64,000 bases of DNA, taken from positions 2,418,001 through 2,482,000 of the forward strand of contig NZ_OCSR01000001.1 in the NCBI RefSeq assembly GCF_900230185.1, written 5' to 3'. The position numbers were made by a program, and so were the translations under genes. Below the pieces are notes generated by a model. The model ran no database searches and was not told the DNA's origin. It was given only the letters and a program-made list of their open reading frames with translations. The DNA is from Burkholderia sp. OK233. Its GTDB lineage: Bacteria > Pseudomonadota > Gammaproteobacteria > Burkholderiales > Burkholderiaceae. Numbering within the stretch: the stretch's first letter is position 1; each line of letters begins with the position of its first letter. This document shows positions 55,517 to 63,757 of this stretch, one piece after another.

Positions 55517-57079
55517 ATGGCTGCCACGGCGCCTGCCAACGCCCTACCCGCCGCCGAACCCGCTCCGCTCAAAGGCGGGACGCTGGCGTTGCTCACCGTC
55601 GGCCTCGCGCTTGGCACGTTCATGGAAGTGCTCGACACATCGATCGCGAACGTTGCTGTGCCGACCATTTCCGGCAGCCTCGGTGTGGCGACCAGTCAGG
55701 GCACCTGGGTCATCTCATCGTATTCCGTGGCCTCGGCAATCGCCGTCCCGTTGACCGGGTGGCTGGCGCGTCGCGTCGGCGAGGTGCGGCTATTCACGCT
55801 GTCCGTTCTGCTTTTCACGATCGCCTCGGCCCTGTGCGGCTTCGCGCACAACTTCGAGTCGTTGATCGCGTTCCGGCTCTTGCAAGGGCTCGTCTCCGGG
55901 CCGATGGTCCCGCTTTCGCAGACGATTCTGATGCGTTCGTACCCACCGGAAAAGCGCGGGCTCGCGCTCGGCCTCTGGGCAATGACCGTGATTTGCGCGC
56001 CGATTTTCGGGCCCGTAATGGGCGGCTATATCACCGATAACTACACGTGGCCGTGGATCTTCTACATCAATGTGCCGATCGGGTTGTTCTCGGCGGTGTG
56101 CGCGTTCCTCCTGCTGCGTGGCCGCGAAACCAAGGTCACCAAACAGCGCATCGATGCGGTCGGCCTCGCGTTGCTCGTGATCGGTGTGTCGTGCCTGCAG
56201 ATGGTGCTCGATCTCGGCAAGGATCGCGACTGGTTCAACTCGACGTTTATCATCACGCTGGCGATTATCGCGGTGGTGTCGATTGCGTTCCTGCTGGTGT
56301 GGGAGATGACGGACAAGGAACCCGTCGTCGATCTTTCGCTGTTCAAGGATCGTAACTTCGCGCTCGGCGTGGTGATCATTTCATTCGGGTTTATGGCGTT
56401 CTTCGGGTCAGTGGTGATTTTCCCGCTCTGGCTGCAGACGGTGATGGGGTATACCGCTGGGCTTGCCGGTTTGGCGACGGCGCCGGTCGGCATTCTCGCG
56501 CTGTTTTTGTCCCCGATGATTGGCAAGAATATGCATCGGTTGAACCTGCGTGTGGTGGCGAGTTTTGCGTTCATCGTGTTTGCGTTCGTGTCGTTCTGGA
56601 ACTCGACTTTTACGCTCGATGTGCCGTTCAATCATGTGATCTGGCCGCGGCTGGTGCAGGGTATTGGCGTCGCCTGTTTCTTTGTGCCGATGACTACTAT
56701 CACGCTGTCCAGCGTGTCGGATGAGCGGCTTGCTAGTGCTTCCGGGTTGTCGAACTTTTTTCGGACTTTGTCTGGGGCGATTGGGACGGCTATTAGTACG
56801 ACATACTGGGAAAATGACACGATTTATCATCATGCGATGTTGACTGATTCTGTGAACGTCTATGCGGCTAATACCAATGCTTATACCAATGCGTTGGGGA
56901 GTCTTGGGCTTTCTGGAGATAGCCTCACTGCTCAGTTGAATCAGGTTGTTACCGCGCAGGCCTATATGATGGCCACCAATGATTTTTTTCGTATTTCTTG
57001 TGCGGCGTTTCTTGTACTGGCTGTGCTTGTTTGGGTTACTAAGCCCAGGAAGGGGCTTGGGGCTTCTATGGGGCATTGA
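55517..57079 (+). CDS. emrB: EmrB/QacA-family (DHA2) drug:H+ antiporter
   Basis: The 520-residue protein has about 14 hydrophobic segments and DHA2 motifs: LDTSIANVAVPTISGSLG, GWLARRVGEVRLF (motif A) and GLVSGPMVPLSQTILMRSYPPEKRGLALGLW. The last ~130 codons shift strongly to T- and G-ending codons, while the first half has the usual GC-rich codon use. This shift ends in the adjacent half repeat element. An EmrA (HlyD-type) adaptor is expected between the regulator and emrB but is absent. Confidence 0.93.
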   Translation: MAATAPANALPAAEPAPLKGGTLALLTVGLALGTFMEVLDTSIANVAVPTISGSLGVATSQGTWVISSYSVASAIAVPLTGWLARRVGEVRLFTLSVLLFTIASALCGFAHNFESLIAFRLLQGLVSGPMVPLSQTILMRSYPPEKRGLALGLWAMTVICAPIFGPVMGGYITDNYTWPWIFYINVPIGLFSAVCAFLLLRGRETKVTKQRIDAVGLALLVIGVSCLQMVLDLGKDRDWFNSTFIITLAIIAVVSIAFLLVWEMTDKEPVVDLSLFKDRNFALGVVIISFGFMAFFGSVVIFPLWLQTVMGYTAGLAGLATAPVGILALFLSPMIGKNMHRLNLRVVASFAFIVFAFVSFWNSTFTLDVPFNHVIWPRLVQGIGVACFFVPMTTITLSSVSDERLASASGLSNFFRTLSGAIGTAISTTYWENDTIYHHAMLTDSVNVYAANTNAYTNALGSLGLSGDSLTAQLNQVVTAQAYMMATNDFFRISCAAFLVLAVLVWVTKPRKGLGASMGH

Positions 57080-57465
57080 GGGTTTTTTTGCCTGCTCGGC
57101 GGTGGTGTTGGGTGGTGTACTTTTGGTGTTGGCTTGTTGTCGGATTGTTGGTGTGCTTGAGTTCTATGTTTGTGCTCCTGCGGTGGTGCCTTTCCTTGTT
57201 TTGTTAGTGGTCTATTAGCGTTGCCCCTGTGCGGGGCGGCACCTACTTTTCTTTGCCGGCTGCAAAGAAAAGTAGGCAAAAGAAAGCAGCTCAAACCGCT
57301 CATGCTAAGTGGGAACCGCAGCTCAGAACGGCCAGTGGCTCCGTGGAATCTGTGTTCTCGCACATTCGGCGCTAGTGACAAGGGTGTCATTCTTCCGGCG
57401 GCGCTGCGCGCGCCGAAGAGTAGTTCTTAAAACCACTCGTTGTGCTTTTGCGCCCTCTTCCTCCC
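57080..57465. other. Gap after emrB with half of the repeat element
   Basis: 57080-57186 is G/T-rich non-coding DNA. 57187-57434 is the half repeat (copy C). The remaining 30 bp reach the stop of the next gene. An open frame on the minus strand here (56962-57390) is repeat sequence, not a gene. Confidence 0.75.
57187..57434. repeat. Half copy (left arm only) of the repeat element, copy C
   Basis: It has the left-arm blocks CCTTTCCTTG, GTTAGTGGTCTATTAGCG and a shortened G-run, then the hairpin CCTACTTTTCTTTGC/GCAAAGAAAAGTAGG at 57242-57256/57262-57276. The rest of the arm ends in GCGCTGCGCGCGCCGAAG, as in copy A. No right arm or centre follows. It lies after emrB. Confidence 0.88.
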
Positions 57466-57966
57466 TCACTGCGTTATCGCTTCTCCGCTCGTTCCCGGGA
57501 TTGATTGTCCCTGCGAGGCGTCGGGGTGCATCGCCGTTGGTGCCGGTTGCGATGGTTTTGCGTCGCTCTGCGGAGCGCCCGCCGTATTGCCTCGTACGTA
57601 TTGCTTGAAGTCGGCGCCCGCCTCCCATGGGTTTGGTTTGCAACCCATTGAGCCGTCGCAATGCGCCGCGAAACCAATCGTCGCCGTGCCGTCAGGGTTC
57701 GAAGTGCGTGTTATCTGGTACGCCAGCGCACGCTTGCCGCCGTCCGGACCCGCTGTCTGGATCAGCGTGTCAGTCGAAGACTCGATCTTGTACGTCGAAT
57801 GGCCCGATACCCACGTCTGCGCACGCTGCCACCAGATAGCACACTCTGCCTTGCTCGAACACGTCAACGGCGTCGTCGCGATCTGCATCACGTCCGGGTT
57901 CACCTGACCCTGCGTCGAACACCCCACCGCCACTACGCACACTACGGCCAACAGACCTTTTTTCAT
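57466..57966 (-). CDS. Small lipoprotein of unknown function
   Basis: The 166-residue precursor has a lipoprotein signal (MKKGLLAVVCVVAVGC, lipobox VAVGC, Cys16). Five more cysteines (including ATTPLTCSSKAECAIWW and CDGSMGC) could form disulfides. The C-terminal third is rich in Pro, Gln and Ser. I do not recognise a family with certainty. It is convergent with the preceding repeat and stands alone. Confidence 0.75.
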   Translation of the reverse strand: MKKGLLAVVCVVAVGCSTQGQVNPDVMQIATTPLTCSSKAECAIWWQRAQTWVSGHSTYKIESSTDTLIQTAGPDGGKRALAYQITRTSNPDGTATIGFAAHCDGSMGCKPNPWEAGADFKQYVRGNTAGAPQSDAKPSQPAPTAMHPDASQGQSIPGTSGEAITQ

Positions 57967-58159
57967 CGCGTTGAAGCCTCCCTCTCTGGAGCGTGTCGTC
58001 TAAGTTGGACCGCATCCCCGGCACGGTGTTTCATACGCATTTGCGAATGGTTAAACGAACGGAGATTTTGCCGATACAGTTGGGCCGACGGAGGCGCTTT
58101 GCGTAGACGTTACCTGGGCGCAAAAAAAGCGGCCCTTCAAGGTCGCTTCGCGCTTCACA

Positions 58160-58195
58160 AATGAAAATGCCGTTCAGCGTTAACTGAACGGCATT
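58160..58195 (-). terminator. gshA terminator
   Basis: AATGCCGTTCAG (58166-58177) and CTGAACGGCATT (58184-58195) make a perfect 12-bp stem with a 6-nt loop. On the minus strand TTTTCATTTG follows. It is 45 bp past the gshA stop. Confidence 0.85.
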
Positions 58196-58239
58196 AGTTC
58201 TTAGCCTGCAATTTCCGGCGCGCTGCCTACATTCGTCGT

Positions 58240-59856
58240 TTAGACGCTAAACCGGTTCAGCGTGTACGCCCTGTAGGCCGCGACGAATGCGTCGAATGAA
58301 CCCACCTCTTCCCGTTCAAGCTTGGCCTGCTCTGCGAGCGATTGCGTAGCAAGGTCGGCGAATTCTTTCGTCTGCGCGGCGTCCAGCGGACGTGCGCGGA
58401 AATAGGCGGCGTGCGCTTCGCTTTGCTCGAGGCCAAAGGTGAGGAAGCTCTGCTGCTTGTCGCGCATCGTCTGTAATACGCGTGCTGACGGTGTCAGCGA
58501 TGCATCCGCCAGCTTCGCGCGTTGAACCGCCACGGCGCGTGCGTGTGAGTCGCCGCCGTGCAGCGCGTCGAGCGTTGCCGCGGCTGCGTCAATCTTGACC
58601 AGCAATTCGTTCGCCCAATCTGTCATCGCGATCGGGTTGCCGTCGCGCGTCAGTTCGAGGCCCGGTTTGCGGCCTTCCATCGTTACGCGGCCGAAGTTCT
58701 GATTTGCCTCCGCGTACGCGTCCGGCGGCAGCGGCGCGCTGTCGTCGAGCGCGCAGACCAGCAGGTAGGCGTCGAGAAAACGCGACGTCTCAAGTGAAAT
58801 GCCGGTCGGCTCGAATGGATCGATGTCCATGCAGCGCACCTCGACGTATTGCACGCCGCGCGCAGCCAGCGCATGCAGCGGGCGCTCGCCGGGATACGTA
58901 ACGCGCTTCGGACGGATCGTCGAATAAAACTCGTTTTCGATCTGCAGCACGTTCGTGTTGATCTGCACCCACTCGCCGTCGCGTTGCGTGCCGATCGCCT
59001 CATACGCGGGATACGGCTGGCTCACGGCCTTCGCGAGCGCGTCGAGGTAGCCCGGCAGCGTGTCGTAGTCGGCGTGCAGCGCGGCTTGCGCCGTGGTGTT
59101 CGAGTAGCCGAGGTCGCTCATGCGCAAGCTGGTCGCATACGGGCGATACAGCGTGTCGGCGTCGAATGTTTCGAGCGTGTGCTGGCGATCGCGCAGGAAG
59201 CGGCGATCCAGCGCCGGCGATGCGCCGAACAGGTACATCAACAGCCAGTTGGTGCGGCGGAAATTGCGGATCAGCGCGAGGTAACGGTCGGACTGGAAAT
59301 CAACGGCGTTTGCCGTGGATTGCTGGTCGGCATGCAACGTCCGCCACACTTCTTCGTTCAGCGAATAGTTGTAGTGGATGCCCGCAATGCACTGCATCGT
59401 GCGGCCGTAACGGAGCGCGAGGCCAATGCGGTACACGTACTTCAGTTTGCCGATATTCGACGTGCCGTAATGCGCGATCGGAATGCCGTCGTCCGTTTCA
59501 GGCAGCAGGCCCGGCATCGAGTTGTTCCACAGGAACTCGTCACCGAGTTCCGCGTAGACGAAGCGATGCAGCGCATCGAGCTTCTCGAGCGTGATCTCCA
59601 CATCGTGTTCCGCCGGCGTGATCAGTTCGAGCAGCGCTTCGGAATAGTCGGTGGTGAGCGACGGATGTGTGAGCGCCGAGCCGAGCGCGCGCGGATGCGG
59701 CGTCATGGCGAGCTTGCCGTCGTGCGTCACGCGCAGGCTTTCCTTTTCGATGCCGCGCAGGCCGCGTATCAGCACGTCGCGCTGCGGGCCAGTGGTCAGC
59801 ACGGACAGGCGGTGCGAAAACGCGTCGTTCGTGCGGGAAGGTGTGGTGTTTGGCAT
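58240..59856 (-). CDS. gshA: Glutamate-cysteine ligase (type 1)
   Basis: The 538-residue enzyme from ATG 59856 makes gamma-glutamylcysteine, the first step to glutathione. GIEKESLRVTHDGKLA holds the ATP/Mg-binding glutamates; DYSEALLELITP and GIHYNYSL, RPKRVTYPGERPLHALAARGVQYVEVRCMDIDPFEPTGI follow the GshA family order. Length fits the E. coli-type (about 518). A separate YbdK-type ligase is at 30995. It is monocistronic by its terminator. Confidence 0.95.
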   Translation of the reverse strand: MPNTTPSRTNDAFSHRLSVLTTGPQRDVLIRGLRGIEKESLRVTHDGKLAMTPHPRALGSALTHPSLTTDYSEALLELITPAEHDVEITLEKLDALHRFVYAELGDEFLWNNSMPGLLPETDDGIPIAHYGTSNIGKLKYVYRIGLALRYGRTMQCIAGIHYNYSLNEEVWRTLHADQQSTANAVDFQSDRYLALIRNFRRTNWLLMYLFGASPALDRRFLRDRQHTLETFDADTLYRPYATSLRMSDLGYSNTTAQAALHADYDTLPGYLDALAKAVSQPYPAYEAIGTQRDGEWVQINTNVLQIENEFYSTIRPKRVTYPGERPLHALAARGVQYVEVRCMDIDPFEPTGISLETSRFLDAYLLVCALDDSAPLPPDAYAEANQNFGRVTMEGRKPGLELTRDGNPIAMTDWANELLVKIDAAAATLDALHGGDSHARAVAVQRAKLADASLTPSARVLQTMRDKQQSFLTFGLEQSEAHAAYFRARPLDAAQTKEFADLATQSLAEQAKLEREEVGSFDAFVAAYRAYTLNRFSV

Positions 59857-60118
59857 TGATGCGAGTCGGGCGTTGTCGGCCGCCATGTGCCGCTTCACTG
59901 CTTACGTGCAGCACTGCGCGGTTGACAACGTTCGGCGGAATTTTCGGGTAGCGGGCACTTTAACATCTCGCCACGACGCCTGCTTGAGGCCGCTTCGGCA
60001 GGCCTTCCGACGACACAACCTGGCCTGATTTCAGTGCGAAATGGGCTGCCCTGCGTCTTACGCTACCCTTCACGCGCCCGACGCGCGCTTCGCGTTTGTC
60101 CCCGACTGCCGCACCCCA

Positions 60119-61036
60119 TCAGCCGCCGCGCGCGGCGCCTGCCCGATCCGCTACCTCGTTCCACAGATGCATTGCTGCATACGCGCGCCACGGCCGCCAC
60201 GCGTCGGTGCGGGTGCGTTGTTGCGTGGGCCGCACGAGCGAGGGGTCGCGCGCGCAGATCGACTGCATCAGCACGAGATCCCATGCGGGCCAGGCGTCGG
60301 CATCACGCCATGCACGCATCGCCACATACTCGACGGTCCATGGCCCGATGCCAGGCAGTGCAAGCAACGCTGCGCGCAGGCTGTCGGCATCGGCGACGTT
60401 GCTGTCGAGCGGCACGTCGCCTGAAGCGACCGCCTGCGCGAAGCCTTGCAACGCCGCTACGCGTTTACCCGGCATGCCGATTTTTTCCAGATCCACCGCC
60501 GCGAGCGCGGCGGGCGTCGGAAAGCGCCACGCGGTGTTCTCATGGGGATGACCGTCGATGCGCTCGCCTGCACGCTGGACCAATCGTCCGATGATGGTGG
60601 TCGCCGCTTTCACACTGACCTGCTGCCCGACGATCGCGCGCACCACCAGCTCGAAGCCCGACCACGCGCCCGGTACGCGCAATCCCGGCACGGCTTCGAT
60701 CAACGGCGCGAGCCAAGGGTCGGCGGCCAGTTCATTGCCGATTTTCTTCGGGTCGGCGTGCAGGTCGAACATCCTCGCGATCGGCGCGGCGAGCGCGTCG
60801 GCGTGACGGCTCGCGGGACCGTCGATGTTCGCGACGATGCAGCGCTTGCGCGGATGCAGGCGTACGGTCAGCGTGCCACTGTCGCCGGCCCAATCGATCG
60901 CGCGGCGATAGGCGCCGTCTTCGACGGCTTCGACGCCGGGCGTCGCGCGTCCGCCGAAAAAGCGCAGCAGGCGCGGCCAGTCGAAGGGTGGTTTGAAGGG
61001 CAGTTCGAGTGTTGCGACGTCGTCAAGCGTGCTCAC
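60119..61036 (-). CDS. alkA: DNA-3-methyladenine glycosylase II (AlkA)
   Basis: The 305-residue protein has the AlkA N-terminal domain and a helix-hairpin-helix glycosylase domain: FELVVRAIVGQQVSVKAATTI, the HhH segment LLALPGIGPWTVEYVAMRA and the catalytic Asp in DAWPAWDLVLMQ. It removes alkylated bases. Its ATG overlaps the ada stop by 4 bp, so the two are made together as an adaptive-response pair. No terminator was found downstream. Confidence 0.94.
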   Translation of the reverse strand: MSTLDDVATLELPFKPPFDWPRLLRFFGGRATPGVEAVEDGAYRRAIDWAGDSGTLTVRLHPRKRCIVANIDGPASRHADALAAPIARMFDLHADPKKIGNELAADPWLAPLIEAVPGLRVPGAWSGFELVVRAIVGQQVSVKAATTIIGRLVQRAGERIDGHPHENTAWRFPTPAALAAVDLEKIGMPGKRVAALQGFAQAVASGDVPLDSNVADADSLRAALLALPGIGPWTVEYVAMRAWRDADAWPAWDLVLMQSICARDPSLVRPTQQRTRTDAWRPWRAYAAMHLWNEVADRAGAARGG

Positions 61037-62208
61037 GCGGCATGGTCCAGGTTGGTGGCGGTTGCGATGGCCGCGTGCTCGCGGCGATTGGGTTCATCGC
61101 GCGAAACCTCGCCTGCGTGCTGGGCTTCGTTATCGAGCAGTGCAGCCTTGCGTGGCAGGCCCCAGCGGTATCCCGCCAGCGCCCCGCCCTTCTGCACGAC
61201 CCGGTGACATGGAATCGCCAGCGCGACCGGATTCGTCGCGCACGCGCTCGCTACCGCGCGCACGGCCCGGGGTGAGCCGACCGCTTCCGCGATCTGGGAA
61301 TAGCTGCGCGTCTCACCGTATGGGATACGCCGCAGCGCGTCCCATACACGTTGCCGGAACGCGGTGGCGGCGATATCCAGCGGTAGATCGAAGTCCTGGC
61401 GGGTGCCGCGCAGATAGGCGTCGATCTGGGCGATGAACGGTGCGAGCCGCGTTGCGTCCTCGACCAGTTCGGCGTTGGCGAACTCGCCGCACAGATCGTC
61501 GACGAGTATTGCGACATCGTCACCGAAACCGATTTTGCAGATGCCTTTGTCGGTTGCCGCTATCAGCACGAAGCCGAGCGACGTTGGCGCACTGGCGTAG
61601 CGCACAGTAAGCCCGGCGCCTTTGCGGCGAAACGCGGATGGCGCCATGCCCAATTCGGCTGAAGCGCTGTCGTACATGCGCGATGGCGAGCCGAAGCCGG
61701 CATCGAGCGTGGCGCGCGTCACATCCGACCCGCTCTGCAGCGCATCGCGCAACGCGGCGCCGCGCTGCGCGGCCTGATACTGACGCGGCGACACACCCAC
61801 CACGCGCTTGAACAGGCGCTGCAAGTGGAACGGGCTGACGTGCACCGCGTCGCTCAATTGCGCGAGCGTGAGGCGTTGCTGCGGATCGGCATCCAGCGCG
61901 GCACACGCGCGATTGACGATCTCCAGCTCGCGCGGCAGGCCGCCGGGCTGGCAACGCTTGCAATCGCGATAGCCGGCGGCACGCGCGGCGTTTGCGTCGG
62001 TGAAGAACGCGACATTTTCGCGACGCGGCTGGCGCGACGCGCACGACGGGCGGCAGAACACCCCTGTCGTTTTGACGGCGTAGAAGAACACGCCGTCGGC
62101 CTGCGGCTCGCGGCGGGTGACGGCTTCCCAACGCTCGGCGTCGGTGGTCCAGCTGTTGGTGCCGACGGCGGTTTCGCTGCCGGTCTCGGTACGGTCGGTG
62201 CGGTTCAT
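61033..62208 (-). CDS. ada: Ada: methylphosphotriester/O6-alkylguanine methyltransferase and regulator
   Basis: The 391-residue protein from ATG 62208 has all three Ada parts. The N-terminal zinc site is Cys52, Cys56, Cys83 and Cys86 (GVFCRPSC, DCKRC), where Cys52 takes up methyl from phosphotriesters. An AraC-type helix-turn-helix (TLAQLSDAVHVSPFHLQRLFKRVVGVSP) follows. The C-terminal alkylguanine-transferase has the active Cys in AIPCHRVV. Methylation of the first cysteine turns Ada into an activator of its own operon, here with alkA. I did not fix an Ada box. Confidence 0.95.
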   Translation of the reverse strand: MNRTDRTETGSETAVGTNSWTTDAERWEAVTRREPQADGVFFYAVKTTGVFCRPSCASRQPRRENVAFFTDANAARAAGYRDCKRCQPGGLPRELEIVNRACAALDADPQQRLTLAQLSDAVHVSPFHLQRLFKRVVGVSPRQYQAAQRGAALRDALQSGSDVTRATLDAGFGSPSRMYDSASAELGMAPSAFRRKGAGLTVRYASAPTSLGFVLIAATDKGICKIGFGDDVAILVDDLCGEFANAELVEDATRLAPFIAQIDAYLRGTRQDFDLPLDIAATAFRQRVWDALRRIPYGETRSYSQIAEAVGSPRAVRAVASACATNPVALAIPCHRVVQKGGALAGYRWGLPRKAALLDNEAQHAGEVSRDEPNRREHAAIATATNLDHAA

Positions 62209-62386
62209 GACGGTCCCGGAAAGTCGGTGTCGATGCTCACCAATGTAGGCCGCATGCCAACACACTACGCCCCGGTTCTTGCTCTGTCATTGCGCTTCCT
62301 CGTAGGGCCGGAAGCCCCGCCGGGCGCCCGTTTCGCCTCAAACTGCGACAATTTTGCCCGATATCGGGTTTTCCCTTAAAAAGTTA

Positions 62387-62415
62387 TTGCGTCGCATCAA
62401 CCCGATGTGTATATT
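62387..62415 (+). promoter_or_regulatory. Promoter of the candidate small RNA
   Basis: TTGCGT (62387-62392) and TATATT (62410-62415) are separated by exactly 17 bp. They match the -35 and -10 consensus at four and five positions. Start of transcription would be near 62421. Confidence 0.6.
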
Positions 62416-62420
62416 AGTAC

Positions 62421-62486
62421 TTGTCTCCTCCATGTCTCCTCCTGATATGGATTCAGCCCGCTCCACATAGAGCGGGCTTTTTTTCG
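62421..62486 (+). ncRNA. Candidate small RNA with a duplicated anti-Shine-Dalgarno motif
   Basis: About 66 nt from a good sigma-70-type promoter to a strong terminator. TGTCTCCTCC occurs twice, at 62422-62431 and 62433-62442. CTCCTCC is complementary to GGAGGAG ribosome-binding sites, as in known sRNAs that repress by sequestering the Shine-Dalgarno site. The terminator is AGCCCGCTC/GAGCGGGCT (62455-62463/62470-62478) with T78-84. There is no start codon that gives a useful peptide. It could instead be an attenuated leader of the VOC gene. Confidence 0.62.
62455..62486 (+). terminator. Terminator of the candidate small RNA
   Basis: A 9-bp stem with a 6-nt loop (CACATA) and seven T's follow. 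It is 119 bp before the VOC start. Confidence 0.92.
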
Positions 62487-62604
62487 TCTGAACATTTCTG
62501 ATCTGCCCCTCGTGGCCGGTCATTACCCGCTCTCGCAGCGCCGTTCTTTCTCCTACACTGGTGGCTGTTCATCCGTTCTGCGAGCCAGCCTTGGGGCGTT
62601 CGAT

Positions 62605-63030
62605 ATGAAAATCCACATTCGCGAGATCGATCACATCGTCATTCGGGCGTCGAACGTTCCGGAGATGACGCGCTTTTATTGCGAGGTGCTCGGTTGCAGC
62701 ATCGAGAAGGAGCAAGCCGATCTGGGCCTGACGCAGTTGCGCGCGGGGCGCTCGCTGATTGACCTGTTAAAGGTCGGCGCGAAGCTCGATCACCCCGAAA
62801 ACGGCGTGCCAGGCGCGGGGCGGAATATGGACCACGTGTGCTTGCGGGTTGAGCCATTCGACGCCGAGGCGCTCACGGCGCATCTGGCCGAACACGGCGC
62901 GCGGCCTGGCGAGGCGGCTTTGCGCTATGGCGCGGACGGGTTTGGGCAGTCGCTGTATCTGTTCGACCCGGAAGGCAATATGGTCGAACTCAAAGGGCCG
63001 CCCGAAGCGGCGCGTGTGACGTCGCTGTAA
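62605..63030 (+). CDS. VOC-family (glyoxalase/dioxygenase fold) protein
   Basis: The 141-residue protein starts MKIHIREIDHIVIRASNVPEMTRFYCEVLG and has FDPEGNMVELKGP near the end, the typical two-halved VOC metalloprotein. His10-type and Glu metal ligands of glyoxalase relatives are present in HIVIRA, DHVCLR and VELKG. The exact reaction is unknown. The start at 62605 is chosen because upstream codons do not look like VOC. Confidence 0.86.
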   Translation: MKIHIREIDHIVIRASNVPEMTRFYCEVLGCSIEKEQADLGLTQLRAGRSLIDLLKVGAKLDHPENGVPGAGRNMDHVCLRVEPFDAEALTAHLAEHGARPGEAALRYGADGFGQSLYLFDPEGNMVELKGPPEAARVTSL

Positions 63031-63050
63031 CGGGCGCGCTACCAAGGCCC

Positions 63051-63608
63051 CTACCACGCGTTAGCGGGCGCCTTCAACACCGTCCACTCGATCTTCACCG
63101 CATCGGCGTCGGCGCTGCCGAGCCATGCTTCGCCGTCCTGCACGGTGCATTGCAGACGCATGGTCCGTTCGGCCAGCGAGCCGAGCGCGGCGGCGATGTC
63201 TTCGCCGAGCGTCCACACCGTCACATTGCGCATGCGTTCGACCTTACCGCGCACGCCTTGCCACCAGATGTCCGACGTGCGGCCGCCGTAAGCGATCACG
63301 ATCACCTCGTTCGAGCGGCCGCTCGCCTTGGCAATGCGCCGTTCATCCGGCTGGCCGACTTCGATCCAGGTTTCGATCGCGCCGGTGAGGTCCTTCTGCC
63401 ACAGGTCAGGTTCGTCGACGTCCGACAAACCTTTGCAGAACTCAAGGCGTTCCTGCGCGAACAACGCGAATGCGGCGACGCGGACCATCATCCGTTCGTC
63501 GGTTTCCGAGGGATGGCGGGCGATCGTCAGGGAATGGTCGGCGTAATAGTGCCGGTCCATGTTGGCGATCTGGAGTTCCGCCTTGTAAATCGTCGATTTG
63601 AGAGCCAT
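63051..63608 (-). CDS. yaeQ: YaeQ-family protein
   Basis: The 185-residue protein from ATG 63608 (MALKSTIYKAELQIANMDRHYY) matches YaeQ (181 residues in E. coli), with HPSETDERMMVRVAAFALFAQE and LWQKDLTGAIETWIEVGQPDERR. YaeQ has a nuclease-like fold and a reported link to transcription elongation; its function is not settled. An upstream ATG would add 94 residues of no family sequence. It converges on the VOC gene with 20 bp between stops. Confidence 0.9.
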   Translation of the reverse strand: MALKSTIYKAELQIANMDRHYYADHSLTIARHPSETDERMMVRVAAFALFAQERLEFCKGLSDVDEPDLWQKDLTGAIETWIEVGQPDERRIAKASGRSNEVIVIAYGGRTSDIWWQGVRGKVERMRNVTVWTLGEDIAAALGSLAERTMRLQCTVQDGEAWLGSADADAVKIEWTVLKAPANAW

Positions 63609-63757
63609 GCCGTTACTAAACCAGGCGTTCGCTCCACCGGAGCGAACAGAAAAAGAATCGTCGACGGCGCGTTGCCGTTTTCCGTGTTTGTTGTACATCG
63701 CTGTTCCTCCCGAGCCTAACGTCGGCTGCAATTGCGCTATTGCAACGGGAGAAGCAT

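Larger units (their letters stand above)
62209..62604. other. Divergent gap between ada and the VOC gene
   Basis: It contains the ada 5' region, a probable small RNA at 62421-62486 with its own promoter, and the VOC upstream region. In 62487-62604 nothing further was recognised. An in-frame start at 62512 would extend the VOC gene, but lacks family sequence. Confidence 0.6.

Noticed and set aside
56962..57390. 142-codon frame on the minus strand at repeat copy C
   Set aside because: It encodes the same low-complexity repeat peptide found in copy B and then runs antisense to emrB, so it is a repeat-derived frame and not a gene.
57661..58164. 167-codon + strand frame upstream of gshA
   Set aside because: Mostly antisense to the lipoprotein gene and Arg-rich; no ribosome-binding site or domain.
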